Below are positions 35,321 through 44,029 of a stretch of DNA of 64,000 bases, piece after piece (the first letter of the stretch is position 1; each line of letters opens with the position of its first letter). The translations under genes and the position numbers were made by a program. Location: the NCBI GenBank assembly GCA_944320845.1, contig CALUJA010000009.1, positions 53,768 to 117,767 on the forward strand. Direction: 5' to 3'. The stretch comes from an uncultured Phocaeicola sp. (GTDB taxonomy: Bacteria > Bacteroidota > Bacteroidia > Bacteroidales > Bacteroidaceae). The notes beneath the pieces were generated by a model, which saw nothing but the letters and a program-made list of their open reading frames with translations, had not been told where the DNA came from and did not search any database.

Positions 35321-36523
35321 ATGCCACAAATATCCATCAGAGGAAACGAAATGCCGGAGTCGCCTATCCGCAAGCTGGCTCCCTTGGCAGAAGCTGCGAA
35401 AGAAAGGGGGATTCATGTTTATCATCTGAACATCGGTCAGCCTGACCTGCCCACTCCGCGAGCGGCCCTTGATGCGATTCGTCATATTGACCGTACCGTA
35501 TTGGAATATAGTCCGAGCCAAGGATACCGCAGCTATAGGGAAAAACTTGTCGGATACTATGCAAAGTATGACATTCATCTGAATGCAGACGACATTATCA
35601 TCACCACCGGAGGTTCGGAAGCTGTTTTGTTTGCTTTCTTGAGCTGTCTGAATCCGGGGGATGAAATAATCGTACCCGAACCGGCATACGCTAACTATAT
35701 GGCTTTTGCCATATCCGCAGGTGCGGTTATCCGCACGGTAACGACAACAATTGAAGAGGGATTCTCGCTTCCGAAGGTGGAAAAATTCGAGGAGCTCATC
35801 AACGAACGCACGAAAGGCATATTGATTTGCAATCCGAACAACCCGACGGGATATCTTTATACCCGGAGAGAAATGAATCAGATACGCGACCTTGTGAAGA
35901 AATACGACTTGTTTCTCTTCTCGGATGAAGTATACCGCGAATTTATCTATACGGGCTCGCCCTATATTTCGGCTTGCCATCTGGAGGGAATCGAGCAGAA
36001 TGTGGTGCTGATTGACTCTGTATCCAAACGTTATTCAGAGTGCGGAATCCGCATCGGAGCGTTGATAACCAAAAATGTCCAGGTGCGTAAGGCTGTAATG
36101 AAGTTCTGTCAGGCGCGGTTGAGCCCGCCGCTGATTGGGCAGATTGCGGCCGAAGCTTCGTTGGATGAGCCTGAAGAATATTCGCGTGAGACTTACGACG
36201 AATATGTGGAAAGGCGGAAATGTCTGATAGACGGACTGAACCGCATTCCGGGTGTGTATTCGCCCATCCCGATGGGAGCATTCTATACGGTGGCCAAGTT
36301 GCCGGTAGACGATTGCGAGAAGTTCTGCGCGTGGTGTCTGTCCGAATTCAATTATGAAGGTGAAACCGTGATGATGGCACCGGCAAGCGGCTTTTATACC
36401 ACCCCGGGAGGCGGACGGAATGAAGTGCGTCTGGCTTACGTATTGAAGAAGGAAGACTTGATACGCGCCCTTTTCGTGTTGCGTAAGGCCCTTGAAGCCT
36501 ATCCGGGAAGAGTGGACGAATGA
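35321..36523 (+). CDS. class I/II PLP-dependent aminotransferase
   Basis: The 400-residue fold-type I enzyme has NIGQPDLPTP, YSPSQGYRSYREKL, NPNNPTGYLY and the PLP lysine motif DSVSKRYSECGIRIG (about residues 230-244), with the substrate-carboxylate Arg late (NEVRLAYV). It is most like aspartate/tyrosine-type aminotransferases; the substrate cannot be fixed. ATG 35321 follows the promoter. The next gene starts 7 bases downstream. Confidence 0.92.
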   Translation: MPQISIRGNEMPESPIRKLAPLAEAAKERGIHVYHLNIGQPDLPTPRAALDAIRHIDRTVLEYSPSQGYRSYREKLVGYYAKYDIHLNADDIIITTGGSEAVLFAFLSCLNPGDEIIVPEPAYANYMAFAISAGAVIRTVTTTIEEGFSLPKVEKFEELINERTKGILICNPNNPTGYLYTRREMNQIRDLVKKYDLFLFSDEVYREFIYTGSPYISACHLEGIEQNVVLIDSVSKRYSECGIRIGALITKNVQVRKAVMKFCQARLSPPLIGQIAAEASLDEPEEYSRETYDEYVERRKCLIDGLNRIPGVYSPIPMGAFYTVAKLPVDDCEKFCAWCLSEFNYEGETVMMAPASGFYTTPGGGRNEVRLAYVLKKEDLIRALFVLRKALEAYPGRVDE

Positions 36524-36530
36524 TTTTGGC

Positions 36531-37775
36531 ATGAATTGGAAACTGTTTATAGCCCGCCGCATCTATAAGGACAACAAGAGCGGAAAAGAAGTATCCAAGC
36601 CCGCCATACGCATTGCCATGATTGGAATTGCCATCGGACTGGCGGTTATGATTGTTTCCGTTGCGGTGTCAGTCGGATTCAAACATCAGGTGCGCGACAA
36701 AGTGGTGGGGATGGGAGCCGACATTGTCGTATCCAACATCGAAGGTGCCCAACTCTATCAGATGTCTCCCATTGTGGCGGACGACAGTCTGCGCCTGACT
36801 TTGCAGCTTCTGCACGGGGTATCGCACGTGCAGCGCTATTCTACCAAGTCGGGCATGATTATGACATCCGACAACTTTCAGGGAATGATGCTGAAAGGAA
36901 TCGGGCAGGAATATGACTGCACCTATCTGAAGGCGCATTTGCTGGAAGGGGAAATGCCGGAGTTTGCAGACTCGGCTGCCAGCGGGAAGGTGCTGATATC
37001 GCGTTCCGTCGCCGACAAGCTTTCTCTCAAGACGGGCGACAAGCTTTATACCTATTATATAGAAAACAATGTCCGTGCCAGACGGCTCACGGTAAGCGGC
37101 ATTTATCAGACGAACTTCTCGTATTATGATGACCTTTTCCTGATAACTGACATTTACACCGTGAACCGCCTGAACGGATGGAAGGCCGACCAGGCAGGAG
37201 GCATAGAGATAGCTGTCGCAAACTACGAGTGGCTTGACGGTGTGAACGATGCCATCCGCGAGCGGCTGGGAGACAACACCGACCGTTACGGAGCAACTTA
37301 CTGTTCCCGGACGGTAGAAGAACTTTATCCACAGATATTCGACTGGCTTAACCTGTTGGACGCGAATGTTTGGGCTATTCTGATTCTCATGACAGGCGTA
37401 GCCGGATTCACGATGATTTCGGGATTGCTGATTATCATCCTTGAGCGGACTAACATGATAGGGGTATTGAAGGCATTGGGAGCCGACAACGCCTCCATCC
37501 GCAAAATCTTTCTGACCTTTTCGGTGTTCCTTATCGGAAAGGGGATGCTGTGGGGAAATGCCGTTGGGCTTTCGGTATGCCTGATTCAACATTTCTTCCG
37601 TCCGCTTCGTCTTGACCCCGTAACGTATTATATTGATACGGTGCCCATAGAGCTGAATCTGGGATGGCTTCTGCTGCTCAACATCGGGACGCTGCTCGTG
37701 TCTGTGCTCATGCTTGTCGGCCCCTCATACCTGATAAGCCATATCCATCCGGCCAAATCCATCCGTTTCGAATAA
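36531..37775 (+). CDS. ABC transporter permease, FtsX/LolC type
   Basis: The 414-residue permease starts MNWKLFIARRIYKD, has one span at about residues 28-52, a large periplasmic MacB-type domain, and three C-terminal spans (about 280-300, 330-350, 380-400). The KALGADNASIRKIF coupling motif contacts an ATPase not encoded nearby. The lipoprotein-sorting LolC/E group is the closest match. It is cotranscribed with the aminotransferase. Confidence 0.88.
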   Translation: MNWKLFIARRIYKDNKSGKEVSKPAIRIAMIGIAIGLAVMIVSVAVSVGFKHQVRDKVVGMGADIVVSNIEGAQLYQMSPIVADDSLRLTLQLLHGVSHVQRYSTKSGMIMTSDNFQGMMLKGIGQEYDCTYLKAHLLEGEMPEFADSAASGKVLISRSVADKLSLKTGDKLYTYYIENNVRARRLTVSGIYQTNFSYYDDLFLITDIYTVNRLNGWKADQAGGIEIAVANYEWLDGVNDAIRERLGDNTDRYGATYCSRTVEELYPQIFDWLNLLDANVWAILILMTGVAGFTMISGLLIIILERTNMIGVLKALGADNASIRKIFLTFSVFLIGKGMLWGNAVGLSVCLIQHFFRPLRLDPVTYYIDTVPIELNLGWLLLLNIGTLLVSVLMLVGPSYLISHIHPAKSIRFE

Positions 37776-37800
37776 GGCTTGCAGATGCCCTGCTCCGCTT

Positions 37801-37858
37801 TCATGCCGGTGAAACCGATTCTTTATCGGGACGACAATGAAGTGTCATGCCGGTGAAA
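37801..37858. repeat. 14-bp direct repeat TCATGCCGGTGAAA
   Basis: Exact copies at 37801-37814 and 37845-37858, 44 bp apart, between the permease and the purF paralogue. The role is unknown. Confidence 0.7.
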
Positions 37859-37923
37859 TGTTTTTTGTCCGCCTGCAATGCCCGAATTTGCCTGCCGTTT
37901 CTTTCGGGAATGAAAATAATTCG

Positions 37924-37931
37924 TACCTTTG
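37924..37931 (+). promoter_or_regulatory. -7 box TACCTTTG of the purF paralogue
   Basis: Exact box that overlaps the upstream in-frame TTG at 37929, so translation must begin at ATG 37965. Confidence 0.65.
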
Positions 37932-37964
37932 CATCCATATTCAACTAATATAAAACAAGGAAAG

Positions 37965-39371
37965 ATGGGAGGTTTTTTCGGGACAGTCGCAAAGGCTGAA
38001 TGCGTAACCGATTTATTCTACGGTACAGACTACAATTCACATTTAGGGACAAAGCGCGCCGGAATGGCAACATATGCTCAGGGCGAAGGCTTCATGCGTA
38101 AGATTCACAATCTGGAAAGTTCGTATTTCCGCACTAAATTCGAGGACGAGCTGCCTACATTCAGAGGAAAGGCCGGTATCGGAGTAATCAGTGACACGGA
38201 TCCCCAACCGATAATGATTAATTCCCATTTGGGCAAATTCGCTATCGTAACCGTGGCCAAGATAAACAATATGGAGGAATTGGTGCAGGAACTGCTGGCC
38301 AACAACATGCACTTTTCAGAGATGAGCATGGGAAAAACCAACCAGACTGAGCTTATCGCCCTGCTCATCGTGCAGGGAAAAGATTTTGTGAGCGGCATAG
38401 AATATGTGTTCGATAAGATAAAAGGCTCCTGCTCCATGCTGATTCTTACGGAAGACGGCATCATCGTGGCGCGCGACAAGTGGGGACGGACACCTATCGT
38501 CATCGGGAAAAAAGACGGGGCTTATGCGGCAACGAGCGAATCGAGCAGTCTACCCAATCTTGACTTTGAGATAGACCGCTACGTGGGGCCGGGAGAAATC
38601 ATCCGGATGCGCGCCGACGGATTGGAACAGCTGCGCAAGCCGAACGAAAAGATGCAGATATGCTCTTTCTTGTGGGTGTATTACGGTTTTCCGGTCTCTT
38701 GCTATGAAGGGCGCAACGTAGAGGAAGTCCGTTTCACCAGCGGCTACAAGATGGGACAGACCGATGAGTCGGAAGTGGACTGTGCATGCGGCATCCCCGA
38801 TTCAGGGGTGGGAATGGCTTTGGGATATGCCGAGGGCAAAGGCATCCCTTATCATCGGGCCATTGCCAAGTATACGCCGACCTGGCCGCGGAGCTTTACG
38901 CCGAGCAACCAAAGCATGCGCTCGCTTGTGGCCAAGATGAAACTGATTCCTAACCGTTCCATGCTGCAGGGCAAACGGCTGTTGTTCTGCGACGACTCTA
39001 TCGTCCGTGGCACCCAGCTGCGTGATAATGTAAAAGTGCTGTATGATTACGGAGCTAAAGAGGTGCACATGCGCATCGCCTGCCCTCCGCTGATTTACGG
39101 ATGCCCCTTCATCGGCTTCACTTCATCAAAGGGAGACATGGAGCTGATAACGCGCCGCACCATTAAGGAAATAGAAGGTGACGAGAATGCCAAGCTGGAC
39201 AAATACGCCACGACCGACTCCCCGGAATATAAAGAAATGGTAGAGCGCATCCGCTCCCGCTTCGGCCTGACCTCGCTGCGCTTCAACACACTTGAGACGC
39301 TGGTAGAATCTATCGGGTTGCCTAAATGCAAGCTTTGCACCCATTGCTTTGACGGTTCAAGCTGTTTCTGA
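37965..39371 (+). CDS. amidophosphoribosyltransferase paralogue lacking the N-terminal Cys
   Basis: The 468-residue protein has a PurF architecture: a class II glutaminase-like half (about 1-230) and a phosphoribosyltransferase half with the PRPP motif LLFCDDSIVRGTQ (about residues 340-352). It starts MGGFFG where active PurF has Cys as the first mature residue, so glutamine hydrolysis should be lost. The end is Cys-rich (CKLCTHCFDGSSCF). It may use free ammonia or another amine, or bind an Fe-S centre. A functional purF elsewhere is expected but not seen here. Confidence 0.85.
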   Translation: MGGFFGTVAKAECVTDLFYGTDYNSHLGTKRAGMATYAQGEGFMRKIHNLESSYFRTKFEDELPTFRGKAGIGVISDTDPQPIMINSHLGKFAIVTVAKINNMEELVQELLANNMHFSEMSMGKTNQTELIALLIVQGKDFVSGIEYVFDKIKGSCSMLILTEDGIIVARDKWGRTPIVIGKKDGAYAATSESSSLPNLDFEIDRYVGPGEIIRMRADGLEQLRKPNEKMQICSFLWVYYGFPVSCYEGRNVEEVRFTSGYKMGQTDESEVDCACGIPDSGVGMALGYAEGKGIPYHRAIAKYTPTWPRSFTPSNQSMRSLVAKMKLIPNRSMLQGKRLLFCDDSIVRGTQLRDNVKVLYDYGAKEVHMRIACPPLIYGCPFIGFTSSKGDMELITRRTIKEIEGDENAKLDKYATTDSPEYKEMVERIRSRFGLTSLRFNTLETLVESIGLPKCKLCTHCFDGSSCF

Positions 39372-39394
39372 CAGACCGGATACATAAATGGTAA

Positions 39395-39430
39395 GGAATC
39401 GCCGGATAAGGGAAAATATCCGGCGATTCC
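39395..39430 (+). terminator. terminator after the purF paralogue
   Basis: Perfect 14-bp arms GGAATCGCCGGATA and TATCCGGCGATTCC with an 8-base loop; a weak T-rich stretch TGTCTTGCTCTTTTT follows. Confidence 0.88.
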
Positions 39431-39541
39431 TGTCTTGCTCTTTTTCATCCGTCCGCATTGCCGTCTTCAGGCCTCTCCGCTTCTGTTTTGCAACCAGGTT
39501 GTCAAAGTCTTTCCGGCAATATACTGTAATGAAAAAAGACT

Positions 39542-39549
39542 TAACTTTG
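39542..39549 (+). promoter_or_regulatory. -7 box TAACTTTG of the CDF transporter
   Basis: Exact box 24 bases before the ATG at 39574. Confidence 0.55.
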
Positions 39550-39573
39550 ATGCCGGAATAAAGAAACAGAAAT

Positions 39574-40494
39574 ATGGCACATTCACATTCTCACACACAC
39601 GGGCACAACCATCACATGCACATGCCCGAATCGTTAAGTACCGTATTCATCCTCTGCATAGTGCTTAACCTTTTGTTCGTAATTACCGAAGCAGGCATCG
39701 GTTTTGTCTATAACTCTCTGGGATTGCTTTCCGATGCCGGACATAATTTGAGCGATGTATTCAGCCTGCTGCTCTCTCTGTTTGCCATCCGGATGGCGAA
39801 GCGGCACGGAAACCATCATTTCACCTACGGATATAAGAAAAGCACAATCTTGGTTTCACTGGCTAATGCCATCATTCTGCTTATTGCGGTAGGCGCCATT
39901 CTTATCGAAAGCATCTATAAACTGCGGCATCCGGAGGAAGTTTCAGGCGAAGCCATTTCGTGGACGGCAGGAGCAGGCATCCTCATCAACGGAGCAACCG
40001 CCCTCCTGCTTATGAAGAATCAGAAGCATGACCTGAATGTGAAGGGAGCTTTCCTGCATATGGCCATGGATACATTGGTGTCAATCGGTGTCGTCATATC
40101 GGGCATAATCATTTCCTTGACCGGGTTTGTCATGATAGACACCCTGATAAGTCTGGTCATTGCACTTATCATCCTGGTCTCTACCTGGAAGCTTTTAAGG
40201 GAAAGCCTGTATCTTTCACTCGATGCCGTCCCTTCGGATGTTGATATGAAAGAAGTGGAAAAAGCTTTGTCTGCCGTTCCCGAGATAGAAGGTTGGCATC
40301 ATCTTCACGTATGGGCCGTCAGTACGACAGAAAATGCGGCGACTGTGCATGCTGTGATAAAGGATTCGTTGGGGATGGAAGAGGCAAAACATGCGGTCAA
40401 ACAGGCATTGAGAGAAAAAGGCATCTGCCATGTCACCGTGGAATGCGAACTCGAGAGCTGCAAATGTCAAGAAAAATCATGCTGCGGACAATAA
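39574..40494 (+). CDS. cation diffusion facilitator metal exporter
   Basis: The 306-residue CDF transporter exports zinc or similar divalent ions by proton antiport. It begins with a His-rich stretch (AHSHSHTHGHNHHMHM), has six spans, the SDAGHNLSD and HMAMDTL metal sites (Asp/His in spans 2 and 5), a C-terminal dimer domain and a Cys-rich tail (CELESCKCQEKSCC). The His and Cys tails suggest metal sensing or handover at both ends. It is monocistronic. Confidence 0.93.
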   Translation: MAHSHSHTHGHNHHMHMPESLSTVFILCIVLNLLFVITEAGIGFVYNSLGLLSDAGHNLSDVFSLLLSLFAIRMAKRHGNHHFTYGYKKSTILVSLANAIILLIAVGAILIESIYKLRHPEEVSGEAISWTAGAGILINGATALLLMKNQKHDLNVKGAFLHMAMDTLVSIGVVISGIIISLTGFVMIDTLISLVIALIILVSTWKLLRESLYLSLDAVPSDVDMKEVEKALSAVPEIEGWHHLHVWAVSTTENAATVHAVIKDSLGMEEAKHAVKQALREKGICHVTVECELESCKCQEKSCCGQ

Positions 40495-40498
40495 ACAA

Positions 40499-40531
40499 AA
40501 GATGCCGGATGAGAACATCATCCGGCATCTT
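40499..40531. terminator. bidirectional terminator between CDF and DUF2582 genes
   Basis: Perfect 14-bp arms 40499-40512 and 40518-40531, loop GAACA. It serves both convergent genes. Confidence 0.88.
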
Positions 40532-40549
40532 GCTGTTCAAGCTTTCCTT

Positions 40550-40753
40550 TTATTTCAACTTAACAAAGAGTTCGCCTTCCACTTCGCTTGTTTCAACCTT
40601 GTCTTCTCTCAATAACCAACCTAAGCCCAAGAAGAAATCCTTATCCGCTTTCAGTTTGGCTTCTTTCTTGATTTGCTTTTGAGTTTTGCCATCGTTTCCG
40701 TTTAGTGTCTCCCAGATTTTTCCGGCGATGACACCTGCTTTTTCTTTTAACAT
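40550..40753 (-). CDS. DUF2582 winged-helix protein
   Basis: The 67-residue protein (MLKEKAGVIAGKIWETLN, then the KTQKQIKKEAKL recognition region) is a small winged helix of the DUF2582 family, widespread in Bacteroidetes, with unknown target. A -7 box TACTTTTG lies at 40803-40796 on the minus strand. Confidence 0.85.
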   Translation of the reverse strand: MLKEKAGVIAGKIWETLNGNDGKTQKQIKKEAKLKADKDFFLGLGWLLREDKVETSEVEGELFVKLK

Positions 40754-40795
40754 AGTCTTTTGCTTTTATTTAACAATCAAACATTTGTGCCGATG

Positions 40796-40803
40796 CAAAA
40801 GTA
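40796..40803 (-). promoter_or_regulatory. -7 box TACTTTTG of the DUF2582 gene
   Basis: Exact box read 40803 to 40796, 42 bases before the ATG. Confidence 0.5.
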
Positions 40804-40875
40804 TATAAAAAAACATTCCGATGGGCGGAAAAAGTAAAAAAAATTCTTTTTTATCGGCAGAAAAACCGCAGAGAG

Positions 40876-41343
40876 TCAGAGTTTGCCTTCTTTTTCCAGG
40901 AAATCTCCAAAAATCCGGGCGGCGGTCTCCACCATCTTCGGACAAGGGCGCTTGGCATAATACTGGGGAGTACGGGCCTCGGGCGTAGGGACAATGGGGT
41001 CTTTCTTTGACAGTCCCAACAGTTCGGAGCAGCAAATGGTTCCTGTTTCCGCCTTAAACTTTTCGGCAAGTTCTTGCACCAAGGCGTAATTGGCGGTCTT
41101 GCCTGCCCGGTCACTGCCTTCAACGGCGCATCTCTCCAGTCCTGCCAACAAAAACATGCCGCACGCCGCTCCGCATGTCAGGCGCATTCTTCCGATTCCC
41201 CCTCCAAACGAGGCCGAGATATGGCATGCCTGCTCTTTGGTAAAGCCATACATGTCGGCATAAGCAAGCACAACCGACTGAGAGCAGTTATATCCTTCCT
41301 TAAAGAAAGCAACAGCCCTTTGAACACGTTCTTCTTTTGTCAT
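40876..41343 (-). CDS. C_GCAxxG_C_C family protein
   Basis: The 155-residue protein has the Cys pattern of the C_GCAxxG_C_C (redox-active or metal) family: Cys20 in GYNCSQSV, TCGAACGMF (about 56-64), Cys72 and a later CCSELL. Members are often linked to electron transfer or Fe-S proteins; the function is uncertain. It is last in the rarA-dehydrogenase-C_GCAxxG operon. Confidence 0.88.
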   Translation of the reverse strand: MTKEERVQRAVAFFKEGYNCSQSVVLAYADMYGFTKEQACHISASFGGGIGRMRLTCGAACGMFLLAGLERCAVEGSDRAGKTANYALVQELAEKFKAETGTICCSELLGLSKKDPIVPTPEARTPQYYAKRPCPKMVETAARIFGDFLEKEGKL

Positions 41344-41350
41344 ATTTCAC

Positions 41351-42319
41351 TTAACCATAGTTTTTTATTACATTATTGACGGGATTCCCGGCCTGGAAAG
41401 CCTTCAGGTTTGCCACGGCCTGATTCATCAGTCGCACCCGCGCTTCGTAGGTAGCCCACGCAATGTGTGGGGTAATGAAGCAGTTCGGCTCTGCCAGTAA
41501 GGGATTGTCTGCCCGCGGCGGTTCGGTAGAAAGTACATCAACCCCTGCGGCGGCCAGCGTGCCCTTATGCAAGGCGTCGGCAAGGTCTTGCTCGTTCACC
41601 AGTCCGCCCCGTCCGGTATTGATAAGGATGGCATGCGGCTTCATCAGGCTCAGCCGGTGCGCATTTACCATCTCGTGTGTATCGTCCGTAAGCGGGCAAT
41701 GCAGGCTGACAATGTCGCATGATGCGAAAAGACTGTCGATTGTTTCACACTTCTGGATGCCTTGAGGCAGCCGGGATGCCGGTTTGCTGGTATAGGCATA
41801 GACCTTCATGCCGAAGCTTAAGGCAATGCGCGCGGTGGCTTGTCCGGTATTTCCCAGACCGACCAGTCCGATGGATTTTCCGTCGAGCTCTTGGAGCGGC
41901 GTATTCCAATAGCAGAAATCAGTCTGTCTGCTCCATGCTCCCCGGTGTATTTCCGCGGCATAATGCCCTACCCGCTGCGTTATATTCAGTATATGTGCGA
42001 ATACCATTTGCGCTACCGAGCCCGTGCTGTATGCCGGGATATTCGTCACAACGATTTTCTGTTTGCGAGCTGCCTCCAGATTCACCACATTATATCCCGT
42101 TGCCAAAACTCCGATATATCTTAATGCAGGCAGCATCCGGATGGTCTCTGCATTCAAGACCACCTTGTTGGTCAGTAAAACTTCCGCCCCTTCCGCACGC
42201 TCCATCAGTTGTTCAGGAGCAGTCCGGTCATATACTGCCACTTCGCCCAAGGCTTCAAGCGCCTTCCACGACAAGTCTCCCGGATTCAGAGTATATCCGT
42301 CTAATACAACTATTTTCAT
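41351..42319 (-). CDS. D-2-hydroxyacid dehydrogenase
   Basis: The 322-residue NAD-dependent enzyme has GLGNTGQATARIAL (about residues 155), HCPLTDDTHEMVN, NTGRGGLVNEQDL and the catalytic His in PHIAWATYEAR (about residue 285). Substrates of the family include lactate, glycerate and hydroxypyruvate; the exact one is unclear. It begins 9 bases after rarA. Confidence 0.93.
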   Translation of the reverse strand: MKIVVLDGYTLNPGDLSWKALEALGEVAVYDRTAPEQLMERAEGAEVLLTNKVVLNAETIRMLPALRYIGVLATGYNVVNLEAARKQKIVVTNIPAYSTGSVAQMVFAHILNITQRVGHYAAEIHRGAWSRQTDFCYWNTPLQELDGKSIGLVGLGNTGQATARIALSFGMKVYAYTSKPASRLPQGIQKCETIDSLFASCDIVSLHCPLTDDTHEMVNAHRLSLMKPHAILINTGRGGLVNEQDLADALHKGTLAAAGVDVLSTEPPRADNPLLAEPNCFITPHIAWATYEARVRLMNQAVANLKAFQAGNPVNNVIKNYG

Positions 42320-42328
42320 ATCTGTTAT

Positions 42329-43603
42329 TTAATCTTTAAATCGTTCTCCCCACAAATGGAGCATACGTTCCTTCAGCTTGGTTTCAGCCGGATTGTCCTG
42401 GGAATGCCAGAAGCGGCTCTGCCCGATGCCGTCGGGAAGGAACTGTTGCTCTACGAAATTCCCTTCATAGTCATGGGCATATTTGTATCCTTTGCTATAT
42501 CCCAACTGTTTCATCAGCTTGGTGGGAGCATTCCGGAGATGCAGCGGAACCGGCAGATTCCCCGTCTGGCGGACCGTTTCCAAAGCGGCGTTGATTCCTT
42601 CGTAAGCTGAATTGCTTTTCGGACTCGTGGCAAGATAAACCGTTGCCTCTGCCAAAGGGATTCTTCCCTCCGGCCAACCGATTTTCATCACAGCATCAAA
42701 CGCGGCGTTGGCAAGCAGCAAAGCGTTCGGATTGGCAAGCCCGACATCTTCGGATGCAGAAATAACCAGACGGCGGGCTATGAATGCCGGGTCTTCTCCC
42801 CCCTCCACCATACGGGCGAGCCAGTATAAGGCTGCATCCGGATCGCTTCCGCGAATCGACTTGATGAAAGCCGAAATGATGTCATAATGCATCTCCCCGT
42901 CCTTGTCATAGGCCAAAGGATTCTGTTGCAGGCGGTCTGTCACCTTCTTGTCGGTTATGACAACCGGATTGCCGTCGTCTGCTTCCACCACAAGCTCAAG
43001 AATGTTCAGCAGCTTGCGTGCATCCCCGCCTGAATACCGTAGCATCGCATCGGTTTCTTCCAGCTCTATCCTTTTTTCCTTCAGGACAACATCGCGCGTA
43101 AGAGCTTGGTGAAGCAGTTCGAGCAGGTCATCTTTTTCCAATGACTTCAACACATACAGCTGGCACCGTGAAAGCAGCGGACGGATGACTTCGAAAGAAG
43201 GATTTTCGGTTGTGGCACCAATCAGGGTAACAACGCCTTTCTCTACGGCCCCCAACAGGGAATCCTGCTGCGACTTGCTGAAACGGTGGATTTCATCGAT
43301 GAACAGGATGGGACTTTGCTGAGAGAAAAAGCGGTTGCTCCGGGCTTTTTCGATTACATCGCGCACATCCTTCACCCCCGATGTCACCGCACTTAGCGTA
43401 TAGAAAGGGACTTCCAGTCTGTTGGCTATAATCTGGGCCAGTGTAGTCTTGCCCACTCCCGGCGGCCCCCACAGGATAAAGGAAGAGATGCGGCCTGCAT
43501 CAATCATTTTTCGCAAGACCGCCCCTTCGCCTACCAGATGCTTCTGGCCTATATATTCATCCAATGTCTTCGGACGCATACGTTCCGCCAATGGTTGTGC
43601 CAT
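42329..43603 (-). CDS. rarA: replication-associated recombination protein A
   Basis: The 424-residue AAA+ ATPase (MgsA/RarA) acts at stalled forks. It has Walker [10 protein letters not shown] (about residues 45-53), Walker [10 protein letters not shown], sensor 1 [10 protein letters not shown], and the C-terminal tetramerisation domain with [14 protein letters not shown] and [19 protein letters not shown]. It is preceded by a long structured leader (43604-43893). Confidence 0.95.
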   Translation of the reverse strand: MAQPLAERMRPKTLDEYIGQKHLVGEGAVLRKMIDAGRISSFILWGPPGVGKTTLAQIIANRLEVPFYTLSAVTSGVKDVRDVIEKARSNRFFSQQSPILFIDEIHRFSKSQQDSLLGAVEKGVVTLIGATTENPSFEVIRPLLSRCQLYVLKSLEKDDLLELLHQALTRDVVLKEKRIELEETDAMLRYSGGDARKLLNILELVVEADDGNPVVITDKKVTDRLQQNPLAYDKDGEMHYDIISAFIKSIRGSDPDAALYWLARMVEGGEDPAFIARRLVISASEDVGLANPNALLLANAAFDAVMKIGWPEGRIPLAEATVYLATSPKSNSAYEGINAALETVRQTGNLPVPLHLRNAPTKLMKQLGYSKGYKYAHDYEGNFVEQQFLPDGIGQSRFWHSQDNPAETKLKERMLHLWGERFKD

Positions 43604-43670
43604 ACTGATAATTCTTTTTTAGCAAACAAAATTAATTATTTCTACTGGAATAAAGGAAATTTAAGGCATA

Positions 43671-43702
43671 AAAAAAGGCGCTTTTCACAAAGAGCCTTTT
43701 TT
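43671..43702. terminator. bidirectional hairpin with T/A flanks upstream of rarA
   Basis: AAAAAAGGC at 43671-43679 and GCCTTTTTT at 43694-43702 pair, with inner pairs and one mismatch. It lies upstream of rarA, which is an unusual place for a terminator. Confidence 0.75.
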
Positions 43703-43880
43703 AAGTTTTCAATAGGTATTAGTTTTTTTTCTTAAGGTAAAAAGATTGTTTTCAGGATAACGGTACAAAGATGCGGCGTTTTTTTTACCCAACCAAATAA
43801 AAAATCATGTCTTTAAACATGTTTCCCGTTTTTCTTTCATTTTTTTTCGTTGGGCTTTCTTAACTACCGCACGCCTTATA
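43671..43880 (-). ncRNA. candidate small RNA or structured rarA leader
   Basis: A minus-strand transcript from the -7 box at 43893-43886 would start near 43879. It could fold into a long hairpin: AAGAT/ATCTT and GGCG/CGCC outer pairs, then CCCAAC/GTTGGG and an inner CATGT/ACATG hairpin, with large bulges. It ends in a terminator-like hairpin (43702-43671) followed by eight T on the minus strand. It would be about 200 nt. The bulged long stem recalls 6S-like RNAs, but the identity is not shown. It could instead be a rarA attenuator. Confidence 0.45.
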
Positions 43881-43885
43881 TCTTA

Positions 43886-43893
43886 CAAAGATA
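43886..43893 (-). promoter_or_regulatory. -7 box TATCTTTG of the candidate RNA/rarA leader
   Basis: Read 43893 to 43886. It is part of the inverted repeat TATCTT-TGT-AAGATA. A weaker CATCTTTG lies at about 43773-43766. Confidence 0.5.
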
Positions 43894-44029
43894 GCAAATT
43901 TTAATTAATAAAATCATAGATGCCTTATAATCTTCAAAAAATAAATGGGCAGGATGAATGTCTAATCTTTTCCCGATACAGATTTTTTCCGTATCTTTCC
44001 GCACGTTAAATTATACATATATTTATATC

